Shown: in pieces, positions 6,464 to 13,561 of the stretch
Position numbering within the stretch: position 1 is the first letter of the stretch
Layout of the letters: every line of letters begins with the position of its first letter
DNA from: CAZZBK01 sp964652155
GTDB taxonomy: Bacteria; Planctomycetota; Planctomycetia; Pirellulales; PNKZ01
DNA length: 15,820 nucleotides
Assembly (NCBI GenBank): GCA_964652155.1
Contig: CAZZBK010000139.1
Coordinates: forward strand, 1 to 15,820
Reading direction: 5' to 3'
Program-made: the position numbers and the translations under genes
The notes under the pieces: generated by a model
What the model saw: the letters and a program-made list of their open reading frames with translations, nothing else
Databases searched by the model: none
Told to the model about the DNA's origin: nothing

Positions 6464-6630
6464 CGGTCGCCCGAATGAGTCGCCAGATGCCAGTACCACC
6501 CATGCGGGTGATGCGATCAGGGGTTGTGAATTTTCGCCGGGGTGACAATCACGAGCCGTGACCTAGGGTTTACACGGAGTCGGTTCCAGACCGGGTGATA
6601 TTTTCGCACCTTTCCAAAACACACACGCTC

Positions 6631-7020
6631 ATGTCAACCACACTACTCAAGCCCCGTGTTCTTCAGGTCATGCAGCAAGCGATTGACGCCGACGAGGCGA
6701 GCGAGCGTCGCAATGAAGATCGCATGAACGTTTCGATTGCCGTGGTCGTTGTCCCCTGGGTCGACGGAAAGCCGGTCGAAGATCGCCGGTTCATCACCTT
6801 CACCAAGAATATGTCGAACCAGGGGTGTGGCCTGGTGGTCAACAAGTTACTGAGCGATGACGAGCTGCTCATCGGCATCCCGGGCGATCAGCTCACCTAC
6901 GTCCGCGGTCGCATCGTGTATCGCGAACGGTTGCCGCTCGGGTGTTACAAGCTGGGGGTTCAGATGGACGACGTGGTCGACATGACCCCCTGGCCGATCT
7001 TGATGAACGTCAAGTTGTAA
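6631..7020 (+). CDS. small single-domain PilZ protein (c-di-GMP binding)
   Basis: This 129-residue protein consists of a short helical N-terminus and one PilZ domain. Both c-di-GMP contact motifs are intact: R27-N-E-D-R31 (RxxxR) and N60-M-S-N-Q-G65 (NxSxxG). A stand-alone PilZ of this size usually acts as an adaptor that changes partner when it binds cyclic di-GMP, for example in motility, polysaccharide or surface control; the partner cannot be seen here. I chose the ATG at 6631. An in-frame GTG at 6595 would add 12 residues without family resemblance, and neither start has a good ribosome site. The gene is divergent from guaA and converges with the TIGR03067 protein, 14 bases apart. Confidence 0.85.
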   Translation: MSTTLLKPRVLQVMQQAIDADEASERRNEDRMNVSIAVVVVPWVDGKPVEDRRFITFTKNMSNQGCGLVVNKLLSDDELLIGIPGDQLTYVRGRIVYRERLPLGCYKLGVQMDDVVDMTPWPILMNVKL

Positions 7021-7034
7021 GCGAATCGAACGCG

Positions 7035-7475
7035 TTACTTGTCGCGTTTGAATAGCGCGGAGACGAATTTGGCGTTTCCCTGAGTGCTGAACTCGGTGGG
7101 TCGCTCCGGCGCGCCGTCGGTCGAGGCGTTGGCGGTGATGCGCCACTGGTCGTCTTTCAACTCGTAAATCGCCTCGATCGTACGCTTCGTCTCGTCGTGC
7201 GTGATGTCGAGCAAACCGGGCGTGACCCCCGGCTCGAGCGTCGTGATGCGCAGGCCGACGTCCTTGTCGTTGAGCAAAAAGCGGTCGCCGCGAATCTCGA
7301 TCGTGAGCGGCGGGACGTTCTCCTCGATTTTCCCCTCGCGCTCGCTCGACACCAAACGCCAGACCCCCGTGAGCTTGACGAGTTCTTTCTTGCCCGCCTC
7401 GGTCAGCTCACCGGCCTCAGCGGGAGCGAGCCACAGTCCGAGACCCAAGCTTAGCGCTGCGATGACATGGCGCAT
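7035..7475 (-). CDS. exported TIGR03067-family (lipocalin-like) protein
   Basis: The 146-residue precursor has a signal peptide (MRHVIAALSLGLGLWLAPAEA, cleavage near residue 21). The mature domain fits TIGR03067, a family expanded in planctomycetes: L35-T-G-V-W-R-L-V-S near the start, a central hydrophobic strand set with TPGLLDI (85-91), an AIYEL strand (102-106) and the conserved ERPTEFS (124-130). The fold is thought to be a small beta barrel; the ligand is unknown. The ATG at 7475 is supported by GGAGG 8 bases upstream and by the signal peptide. The frame is open to 7568 but overlaps the preceding gene. It is the last gene of a three-gene minus-strand run, 37 bases after the small conserved protein. 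Confidence 0.85.
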   Translation of the reverse strand: MRHVIAALSLGLGLWLAPAEAGELTEAGKKELVKLTGVWRLVSSEREGKIEENVPPLTIEIRGDRFLLNDKDVGLRITTLEPGVTPGLLDITHDETKRTIEAIYELKDDQWRITANASTDGAPERPTEFSTQGNAKFVSALFKRDK

Positions 7476-7512
7476 CGATCGTTCCTCCGGTGAAACGTGT
7501 CGGGCGAACAGG

Positions 7513-7794
7513 CTATTTGAGCGCGTACATGCCGTAGCCCGCGGGGCGAAGCTTGCCTTGTTTGACAAGTTCGTCCCAGACGGCGCGTGGGAATTGATCG
7601 GGGGGCGAGATCTCCTCGATGGTCGACTTTTGACCGCCGCTCAACGGGCTGCGACCGACGCGCGACTCATGGTCGAGCTGCGTCAACTTGAGTCGTTTCT
7701 TAAAGGCCTTAAAGGCGGTTTTGACCACCTCGGGCGAAGGGGCCTCGGGCTGCGCGGGGGCGGGGGACGAGGCTGGCTGCGGCGCGTCGCTCAT
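7513..7794 (-). CDS. small conserved planctomycete protein of unknown function
   Basis: This 93-residue protein has a flexible Pro/Ala-rich N-terminus (1-22) and then a compact basic domain. Segments such as FKAFKKRLKLTQLDHESR (28-45), SGGQKSTIEEISPPDQFP (52-69) and WDELVKQGKLRPAGYGMYAL (73-92) resemble small hypothetical proteins I recall from other planctomycetes. The end (LVKQGKLRPAGYGMYAL) resembles the wing of a winged helix, which would suggest nucleic-acid binding, but this is only a shape argument. There is no signal peptide or membrane segment. It lies 69 bases after the NHL lipoprotein gene and 37 before the TIGR03067 gene, so co-transcription is plausible. Confidence 0.75.
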   Translation of the reverse strand: MSDAPQPASSPAPAQPEAPSPEVVKTAFKAFKKRLKLTQLDHESRVGRSPLSGGQKSTIEEISPPDQFPRAVWDELVKQGKLRPAGYGMYALK

Positions 7795-7863
7795 GGACTT
7801 CTCTCACAGGATCGAAGGGGTTTCTTCCATCGTAATCGACCGGGGGCGCAACAACAGCCTTTT

Positions 7864-10110
7864 CTATTCGACCTTGAGCGTAATCGGCACGCTTGTGGCC
7901 GTGGCGTCGGCCGACAACTTGAGCGACACGTTCCAGACAGCCGTGCCGGCCTTGCAGACCCCCTCGGCACCGTCCTGACAGTAATAGTAGTTCAGCGAGA
8001 GGCGAAGGCGGTCGGCTCCCTCGGCCGCATCCGCCGGCAAGCTGAGGCGGAACGAGGCGGCGGGGGGCTCGACCTTCACGGACTTGCCCAGCGCGCTGCG
8101 GCGGACAGGACCCGCCTCGGCGATGGGCTCAACCTTGTACCGCATCGGGGCCAAGGCGTTGATCTTCCAACCGCTGGGCAACTGCAACTGCACGTCAATC
8201 GCCACGCTGCCATTGGTCTGCTTGACCGATGGCGCGTCGATGGCGATTTCGTCTCCGGCCGGAGCCGTGGCACTGGGGGGCTCGGCGGCCTCGACCTTGG
8301 GAGGCGCGAGCCCCGCGATCGTCAGCGTCGCGACTTTGTGGGTGCTCACGTCGACCGTGCGGATCAGGTGATTGTTCGTGTCGGCCACATACAATTTGCC
8401 GCCGGCAACAGTGATGCCCGCAGGCTCGTCGAACAGCGGCGGCTCGTCGGTTGTGCCAGGCTTGCCGGACCCGGCGATGGTCTTGAGCGTTCGTTTGGCA
8501 ACGTCGATCACCTTGATCTTATTGTTGTAGGTGTCGGCCACGTAGATTTTCCCATCGTGCCAGACGACCCCCAGGGCGTGTTGCAGCAGGGCGTTGTCAC
8601 CCTGGCCATCGACATCGCCGAAGGTGAATAATCGCGCGCCGTTCAAGTGCGCGGTGCCGATGACGGTGGTCACTTCGCCGCGCGGATCGAACGGCACGCT
8701 GCGAATGCTGCTCCCCTCGCTGTCGGCAATGAACAGGTGCTTGCCATCGCTGGCCAAGCCGCTGGGCTGCGCAAAGCTCGAAAAGCCCATCGCGTAGGGC
8801 TCTTTGGGCAGCAACGGGCCATCCACAATGTCCTCGCGTCCGTTGCCGGCATACGGGCCAATCTCGTGCTCGTCGAGCGGCATGCGCCAGATCTGGTGCG
8901 GGCCGGCCATCGCAATGTACATGTTCTGCCCATGAATCCACAGGTCCCAGGGGCTATTGAGCGCCGTCACGCGCGGCTTGCCCACCCAACGATCGGGGAT
9001 GCGGAAGTTATCGAGATTGGTGACCCGATCCAAGCCGGGCCAATTCTGGCGGCTCTGCTCGCCGGTCCCCGCGATCGTCACGACCTTCTTGGCCTTCAAA
9101 TCGATCTTGCGCAACAGATGGTTCTCGGTATCGGCCACGTACAGCGTGTCGGTCCCGCGCAGCACCATGCCTTGTGGCTTGTTGAAGCTGCACTGCGCAA
9201 AATCGCCGTCGGCCGCGCCAATGGCCCCTGAGCCAATCGTTTCGATCAGCTTGCCGTCGAGCGACGAGACGACAATGCGGTTGTGATTGCTGTCGGCGAT
9301 GAACAAACGACTGCCGGGCTCATCGGCGATCACCTTGCCCGGAAAACGCAACGGTGTCGGCTCGGTCTTGAACGCGGCCAGATCGAAACGCAAGGGGGTC
9401 TCGTCGAGCGTCCCTTTCTTGCGGTAATACGGCACGGCGACTTTGAATATCTCATCGAGCTTGTCGAAGGTCGTCTCGCCGCCACGCATGTAGACGGCGT
9501 ACCCTTCGGGATCGATCAGCAACATCGTGGGCCAACTGTTGACGCCGTAACGATTCCAAATTTTGTGTTCGGCATCGTTCACCACGGGGTGCTCGATCTC
9601 GTAGCGCAACACGGCGTCGGTGATGTTCTTCGTGTCTTGCTCGGTCTCGAACTTGGCCGAGTGGACGCCGATCACGACGAGCTGCTGCGGATACTTGTGT
9701 TCGAGCTTCTTGAGCTCGGGGAGGATGTGCATGCAGTTGATGCAGCAGTAGGTCCAGAAGTCGAGGATTACGAACTTGCCACGGAGCTGCCGCAACTCGA
9801 TCGGCCCAGCGGTGTTGATCCAGCCGACGCCACCGGTCAGTTCGGGTGCCGGCACCCGTTGCGGGAAGGGGTTGCCGGGCAGATCAGCGGCGGGCGCTTT
9901 GGGGGCCGCTTTGGCGGGGGCCTTGGTGGACTTATTGGTCGTGGCTTGTGCCAATTGGTCAGATGACTGGGTTGTTTCCGGTTGTGAGGGTTGGGCGGAC
10001 TCGACCGATGGGGCAGCCGCTAACGCCGGCGACTCCTGCTGCTGCTGACAACCGAACCCAATCGCACACACCAAGAGTCCAGTACACCAATTCGGAACGT
10101 AACGCTTCAT
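7864..10110 (-). CDS. lipoprotein with thioredoxin, NHL-repeat and DsbD-like domains
   Basis: This 748-residue protein starts with a lipoprotein-type signal (CAIGFG followed by C21) and a Gln/Ala/Pro/Lys-rich linker to about residue 85. A TlpA/NHLRC2-type thioredoxin domain (about 86-225) contains W119-T-Y-C-C-I-N-C126, redox pair C123/C126, and a WPT segment with the cis-proline (193-195). A six-bladed NHL propeller follows (about 250-600), with repeated LFIADSNHNRI, LYVADTENHLLRKID and IYVADTYNNKIKVID units. The end (about 618-748) resembles the DsbD N-terminal immunoglobulin-like domain, including N-Y-Y-Y-C711 and C719. The CCINC core is typical of NHLRC2 proteins. It likely handles thiol-disulfide exchange in the periplasm. 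The ATG at 10110 has GAGGAG 7 bases upstream. Confidence 0.88.
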   Translation of the reverse strand: MKRYVPNWCTGLLVCAIGFGCQQQQESPALAAAPSVESAQPSQPETTQSSDQLAQATTNKSTKAPAKAAPKAPAADLPGNPFPQRVPAPELTGGVGWINTAGPIELRQLRGKFVILDFWTYCCINCMHILPELKKLEHKYPQQLVVIGVHSAKFETEQDTKNITDAVLRYEIEHPVVNDAEHKIWNRYGVNSWPTMLLIDPEGYAVYMRGGETTFDKLDEIFKVAVPYYRKKGTLDETPLRFDLAAFKTEPTPLRFPGKVIADEPGSRLFIADSNHNRIVVSSLDGKLIETIGSGAIGAADGDFAQCSFNKPQGMVLRGTDTLYVADTENHLLRKIDLKAKKVVTIAGTGEQSRQNWPGLDRVTNLDNFRIPDRWVGKPRVTALNSPWDLWIHGQNMYIAMAGPHQIWRMPLDEHEIGPYAGNGREDIVDGPLLPKEPYAMGFSSFAQPSGLASDGKHLFIADSEGSSIRSVPFDPRGEVTTVIGTAHLNGARLFTFGDVDGQGDNALLQHALGVVWHDGKIYVADTYNNKIKVIDVAKRTLKTIAGSGKPGTTDEPPLFDEPAGITVAGGKLYVADTNNHLIRTVDVSTHKVATLTIAGLAPPKVEAAEPPSATAPAGDEIAIDAPSVKQTNGSVAIDVQLQLPSGWKINALAPMRYKVEPIAEAGPVRRSALGKSVKVEPPAASFRLSLPADAAEGADRLRLSLNYYYCQDGAEGVCKAGTAVWNVSLKLSADATATSVPITLKVE

Positions 10111-10637
10111 CGTCGGTCTCCTCACAGTCATAAGCGGCCGCCACGCCATGCGGCGCGATGTCGACAAATAATGTAACCCAAAGCGCCAGCTTGGGTAAAG
10201 CGATTGTCGGCAGTTTGTCTCCACGAGCCCACTCGGGGGCAACACCTCTCGGCAAGCCTGGTGACCAAGCCGTAGGTTCTCCCTCGGATAACGGCACGTG
10301 TACGGATAAAATCAGCTAGCATTAACGTATCAAGCATGCTTCCGGTAGCAATGGTGGCGCAAGACATTCGCTCTGGATAGAATTTGCAGAACAGCCCCTG
10401 GTTTGGACGAAGTCTACTGTGTCGGTCCACAGCGATGGATGCGCGCACCGACAGGACGAACGATTTCGCAATCGAGTCCTTACACCCTAACCATCACGAC
10501 GCATGAGACCACGGAGTTGGGGTCTGATGCGTCGCGGGTGATACAGCATCGCGACGGCATCGGGTAAGATGACAGGCGCGGCCATCAGGTTTTGGTCGCG
10601 CCGGGTCGTGCTTATCGGCCGCGGAGGAGGAGTGTCC
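10111..10637. other. 527-base divergent intergenic region
   Basis: This region separates the thioredoxin/NHL lipoprotein from the DUF1573 gene and must hold both promoters. I see no gene with family resemblance and no tRNA. It contains a long imperfect hairpin (10493-10542), a 6-bp stem ACCCAA/TTGGGT (near 10178-10197) and weak promoter-like sequences. One of these is TTTACC about 18 bases before TACATT on the minus strand, near 10175-10205. None is strong enough to call. Confidence 0.5.
10493..10542. repeat. long imperfect inverted repeat upstream of the DUF1573 gene
   Basis: CGACGCAT (10497-10504) pairs with ATGCGTCG (10527-10534). After one G-G mismatch, AGACC (10506-10510) pairs with GGTCT (10521-10525) around a 10-base loop. 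The outer ATCAC (10493-10497) can alternatively pair with GTGAT (10538-10542). The stem has no T-run. It lies about 95 bases before the DUF1573 start and may be an mRNA leader structure, an operator or a REP-like element. Confidence 0.7.
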
Positions 10638-11648
10638 GTGATCCGCAGCTTTGTAAGTTTTATTTTCGTGTGTTGGGTGTCGAGTGTTCCGGCTTGGGGC
10701 CAAGAGTGGGCTCGCAAGATGTTCGAGACCACGAACCACGACTTTGGCGCGGTGGCCCGAGGCGCCAAGACCGAGTTCCACTTCAAGTTCAGCAATATCT
10801 ACAAAGAGGACCTGCACATTGCCGGGGTCCGTTCGAGTTGCGGCTGCACGACGCCGTCGGTCAGCAAGGATTATCTGAAGACGTATGACGAAGCGGCCAT
10901 CGTCGCGCAATTCAATACGCATCTATTCCAAGGGCACAAGTCGGCGACGCTCACCGTCACGATCGACAAGCCGTTCTACGCCGAAGTGCAACTGCACGTG
11001 CAGGGGACCATTCGCACCGACATTGTCCTCTCGCCCGGCTCGGTCGAGTTGGGCTCGGTCGACAGCGGCCAAGGGGCCGAGAAGCATGTCAGCGTCAGCT
11101 ATGCCGGACGGCCCGACTGGCAGATCGTGGGCGTAAAGTCGAGCAGCCCGCACCTAACGGCCAAAATTGCCGAGCCCGTGCGCCGCGGTGGACAGGTTTC
11201 GTATGACGTGGCCGTGGCCCTGAAGCCCGACGCCCCCACGGGCCTCATCAAAGAACACCTCGTGCTGCTGACCAACGATCCGCGCTCGCCCGAAGTGAGC
11301 GTCGACGTCGAGGGGCGTGTCGTAGCCGAGTTGTCGGTGAGCCCGGCCTCGCTGTTTCTTGGCGCGCTCGAGCCCGGCCGTAAAGTGACCAAGCAACTCG
11401 TCGTGCAGGGCCGACGCCCGTTTCGCATCATGAACGTCACGGCCGACGACGGAGCGTTCGAGTTCAAACCCTCGGACGCCGCCAAGCCCGTCCATCTCGT
11501 CCCAGTCATTTTCACCGCGAGCGATCAACCGGGCAAATTTACCTATAAGATCACGATCGCCACCGACATGGGCGAAGGGGTCGCGCACGAACTCAACGCC
11601 CACGTTCAGGTGATTGCCCCGGCGGCGAACACCGTGAGCGCCAAATAA
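10638..11648 (+). CDS. exported DUF1573 protein with Ig-like repeats
   Basis: This 336-residue precursor has a signal peptide (FVSFIFVCWVSSVPAWGQ, cleavage near residue 22). A DUF1573 domain follows (about 28-125: FETTNHDFGAVARGAK, then SSCGCTTP with C68-G-C70). Two further beta-sandwich repeats (about 128-235 and 240-332) each begin with SP(G/A)S-type strands followed by LG. DUF1573 belongs to the abundant ASH/MSP-like exported domains of planctomycetes and Bacteroidetes; its role is unknown but probably structural or adhesive. I chose the GTG at 10638 because GGAGG (10626-10630) lies 7 bases upstream; another GTG at 10632 overlaps that ribosome site too closely. It is divergent from the thioredoxin/NHL lipoprotein and convergent with the lipase. 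Confidence 0.85.
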   Translation: MIRSFVSFIFVCWVSSVPAWGQEWARKMFETTNHDFGAVARGAKTEFHFKFSNIYKEDLHIAGVRSSCGCTTPSVSKDYLKTYDEAAIVAQFNTHLFQGHKSATLTVTIDKPFYAEVQLHVQGTIRTDIVLSPGSVELGSVDSGQGAEKHVSVSYAGRPDWQIVGVKSSSPHLTAKIAEPVRRGGQVSYDVAVALKPDAPTGLIKEHLVLLTNDPRSPEVSVDVEGRVVAELSVSPASLFLGALEPGRKVTKQLVVQGRRPFRIMNVTADDGAFEFKPSDAAKPVHLVPVIFTASDQPGKFTYKITIATDMGEGVAHELNAHVQVIAPAANTVSAK

Positions 11649-11683
11649 CGCCAACGACTTCAGCTCACCAAGCAGACGCCGCT

Positions 11684-12619
11684 TTACGCGGCGCGGCGCA
11701 GCGGTTGACTTGCCACCTCGGCTGTCGTGAGCGAATGGGCGGCCCGTTGGCAACGTTCGACGTAGTGCGTCATGCGATGATCGGACGCTTTTTCGACCAG
11801 CCAGTCCTTGAGCGCCGTCGCCAAATCGTCGCGGCTGAACAACACGCTTCGCAACTCGTGTAGGATGTTGGCACTCTCGGGCATGCCCTGCACCAGGTGC
11901 CCCGCGTCGTCAAAATGCGTGACGCGCCCCACGTGCACGAACCGTGTTTCAAACAGTTCGGGGATGTTCGATTTCCAGCCGATGAGTCGGAGCAATCGCG
12001 CGATCCAGTTGCCCAATGGTATTTGCGGCGGCACCAAGGTCACGGGGTCCTGATCGTTGACAAAGCGATGGTGCGTGCGCCGATACTGCTTCGAGAAGAC
12101 ACGGTCTCCCACGGCGGGTTGCCCGTACGTAAAGACCGCGTGTCGTTCGTCGGGTAGTTGCAGGTACGCGGCCGCCAGTGTGGCCAGCGCGCCCCCCAGG
12201 CTGTGCCCCGTGATCCAAAAATACTTTTTGTCGGCCCGATGCTTGTCGAGCAATCGCAAGATATCTCGCGCGACGGCCTGATAATCGGCCGCGAACCCGC
12301 CATGCACGCGGGCTCCCTGGATGATTTCCGGCAGCATGTCGATATCGGTCAGCACGTCGGCCCAATCTTCGGTGCCCCGAAACGCGAGCACAACCTGCTG
12401 GTCATTCGAGGCCACGAAGCCCAGCGGATTGTTTGGAGCTTGGTCGTCGTCGTGTCGCGGCAGCGAGAAGGTGTCGATCCGCTGCGCGATGTTGGTCTGT
12501 CGGCACTGTTGCTGAAACAACTCATCCTGTTCGGCGATGTATGCCGCGTCGGTCAAAAACGCCAGCGTGGCCGCGTTGTGCAGATAGTGCGCCCGCGGAT
12601 CGAGAGCATGGAGCGGCAT
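11684..12619 (-). CDS. class 3 lipase family protein (alpha/beta hydrolase)
   Basis: The 311-residue protein fits the Lipase_3 family of triacylglycerol lipases. VVLAFRGTE (76-84) supplies the conserved FRGT oxyanion strand. ITGHSLGGALA (136-146) holds the nucleophile S140. VNDQDPVTLVPP (187-198) carries the likely catalytic D191. SDHRMTHYVE (279-288) carries the likely catalytic H281 in a DHxMxxY context typical of the family. No signal peptide is seen, so the enzyme is probably cytosolic or membrane-peripheral. The ATG at 12619 has GGGAGG 9 bases upstream; the frame is open to 12661 but without a better start. It lies 161 bases downstream of the DJ-1/PfpI gene on the same strand and converges with the DUF1573 gene. 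Confidence 0.9.
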   Translation of the reverse strand: MPLHALDPRAHYLHNAATLAFLTDAAYIAEQDELFQQQCRQTNIAQRIDTFSLPRHDDDQAPNNPLGFVASNDQQVVLAFRGTEDWADVLTDIDMLPEIIQGARVHGGFAADYQAVARDILRLLDKHRADKKYFWITGHSLGGALATLAAAYLQLPDERHAVFTYGQPAVGDRVFSKQYRRTHHRFVNDQDPVTLVPPQIPLGNWIARLLRLIGWKSNIPELFETRFVHVGRVTHFDDAGHLVQGMPESANILHELRSVLFSRDDLATALKDWLVEKASDHRMTHYVERCQRAAHSLTTAEVASQPLRRAA

Positions 12620-12699
12620 GGAAATAGACCTCCCGACGAGAGATAAGTTGCTCGAACTCACCGTGCAGTAGCCGACGGCAGTGCTATCGACGTCCGGCG

Positions 12700-12719
12700 A
12701 GTCGCTTGTGGGAGCGACT
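12700..12719. repeat. short perfect hairpin between the PfpI and lipase genes
   Basis: AGTCGCT (12700-12706), loop TGTGGG and AGCGACT (12713-12719) form a perfect 7-bp stem. The motif resembles the TGTGGGAGCGACTT REP-like elements familiar from gammaproteobacteria, though similarity over so few bases may be chance. It lies 62 bases after the PfpI gene end on the minus strand and lacks a T-run, so it is at best a weak terminator. Confidence 0.5.
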
Positions 12720-12780
12720 TGTCGGAAGTTCAGCGCGTCGTGTCAAGGCGAGTTGCCCAGCGGGTCTCAGGAGGTCTGCT

Positions 12781-13368
12781 TTACAACTCGATCGTTGTGC
12801 CGAGCGCCTTGAGCAACTCGCGCATGCAGGCTGGGTCGGCGGGCCAGGCGGGGCCGGTGATCAAATGGCCGTCGACATGCGCGCTGTCCAGGCCGGCGCT
12901 AGGCTGCTCCCACCGTGCGCCCACCGCGGTCATGTCGCTCTGCAAGGCCGGATAGGCCGTGCAGCGTCGCGCGCTCAAAATGCCCGCCGCGGCCAACACC
13001 TGCGGACCGTGACAAATGGCCAAAATCGGCTTGCGCGCCGCATCAAACTCGCGCACCAGCTCCAGCACCCGCGCGTTGAGCCGCAGGTACTCGGGTGCCC
13101 GTCCGCCAGGGATAATCAAGGCCGCATAATCGGCCGAGCGGACCTCGGCAAACGTGGCGTTGAGCGTCATGCGATGCCCGCGCTTCTCGCTATAGGTCTG
13201 CTCCCCCTCGAAGTCGTGGATGCTGGTGATGACGTAATCCCCCGCACGCTTGTTGGGACACACGGCATCGACGTCGTGACCGACCATTTGCAGCACATGG
13301 AAAGGGAAAATAGCCTCGTAGTCTTCGACGTAATCTCCCAGCAGTAACAACACACGTTGCCGCGGCAT
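12781..13368 (-). CDS. DJ-1/PfpI family protein
   Basis: This 195-residue cytosolic protein has the DJ-1/PfpI (class I amidotransferase-like) fold. The nucleophile elbow is AICHGPQ (117-123), with C119 followed by H120. The acidic partner probably lies in the early GDYVEDYE segment (E15 or E18). LIIPGGRAPEYLR (84-96) is the family signature strand and loop. Proteins of this family are annotated as intracellular proteases, but many act as glyoxalases or deglycases, chaperones or redox-stress proteins, and the sequence alone does not decide. The ATG at 13368 has GAGGAG 5 bases upstream. Its neighbour downstream is the lipase; the divergent neighbour is the RNase H-like gene. Confidence 0.9.
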   Translation of the reverse strand: MPRQRVLLLLGDYVEDYEAIFPFHVLQMVGHDVDAVCPNKRAGDYVITSIHDFEGEQTYSEKRGHRMTLNATFAEVRSADYAALIIPGGRAPEYLRLNARVLELVREFDAARKPILAICHGPQVLAAAGILSARRCTAYPALQSDMTAVGARWEQPSAGLDSAHVDGHLITGPAWPADPACMRELLKALGTTIEL

Positions 13369-13421
13369 GATCGCTCCTCGGTCCGACTCGACTCGTTACA
13401 GGCGTTATCCAACGAACAGGC

Positions 13422-13430
13422 AGTCTAGCA
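13422..13430 (-). promoter_or_regulatory. possible extended -10 promoter for the PfpI gene
   Basis: The minus strand reads TGCTAGACT (13430-13422), an extended -10 form (TGn then a 4/6 match to TATAAT) about 54 bases upstream of the PfpI start. A weak TTTCAA lies 16 bases before TGCTAGACT's core hexamer. This is tentative. Confidence 0.3.
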
Positions 13431-13561
13431 TCGGCAGATGGATTTGAAAAAAGCCAAGTACGTGGAATAGTTAAGCTGAGCAAGCTGCGTTCGCAATACC
13501 GATGAAGTGATTGAGTCGGGACGTAGCTGACTTTGCCACCACACATCGAGCTCTCGACTCC

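Noticed and set aside
6421..6600. Purine riboswitch upstream of guaA
   Set aside because: The hairpin and T-run suggested one, but I could not find the conserved three-way-junction loops in the upstream bases and the likely -10 box is directly before the hairpin.
7201..8631. Long open frame on the + strand (476 codons) across the minus-strand redox run
   Set aside because: It spans three minus-strand genes with clear family motifs, crosses their intergenic gaps and has no ribosome site or domain.
10111..10637. tRNA, small RNA or small protein gene in the long intergenic region
   Set aside because: No T-loop motif (GGTTCGAATCC-like) or cloverleaf was found, and minus-strand frames such as 10128-10448 lack a ribosome site and any family resemblance.
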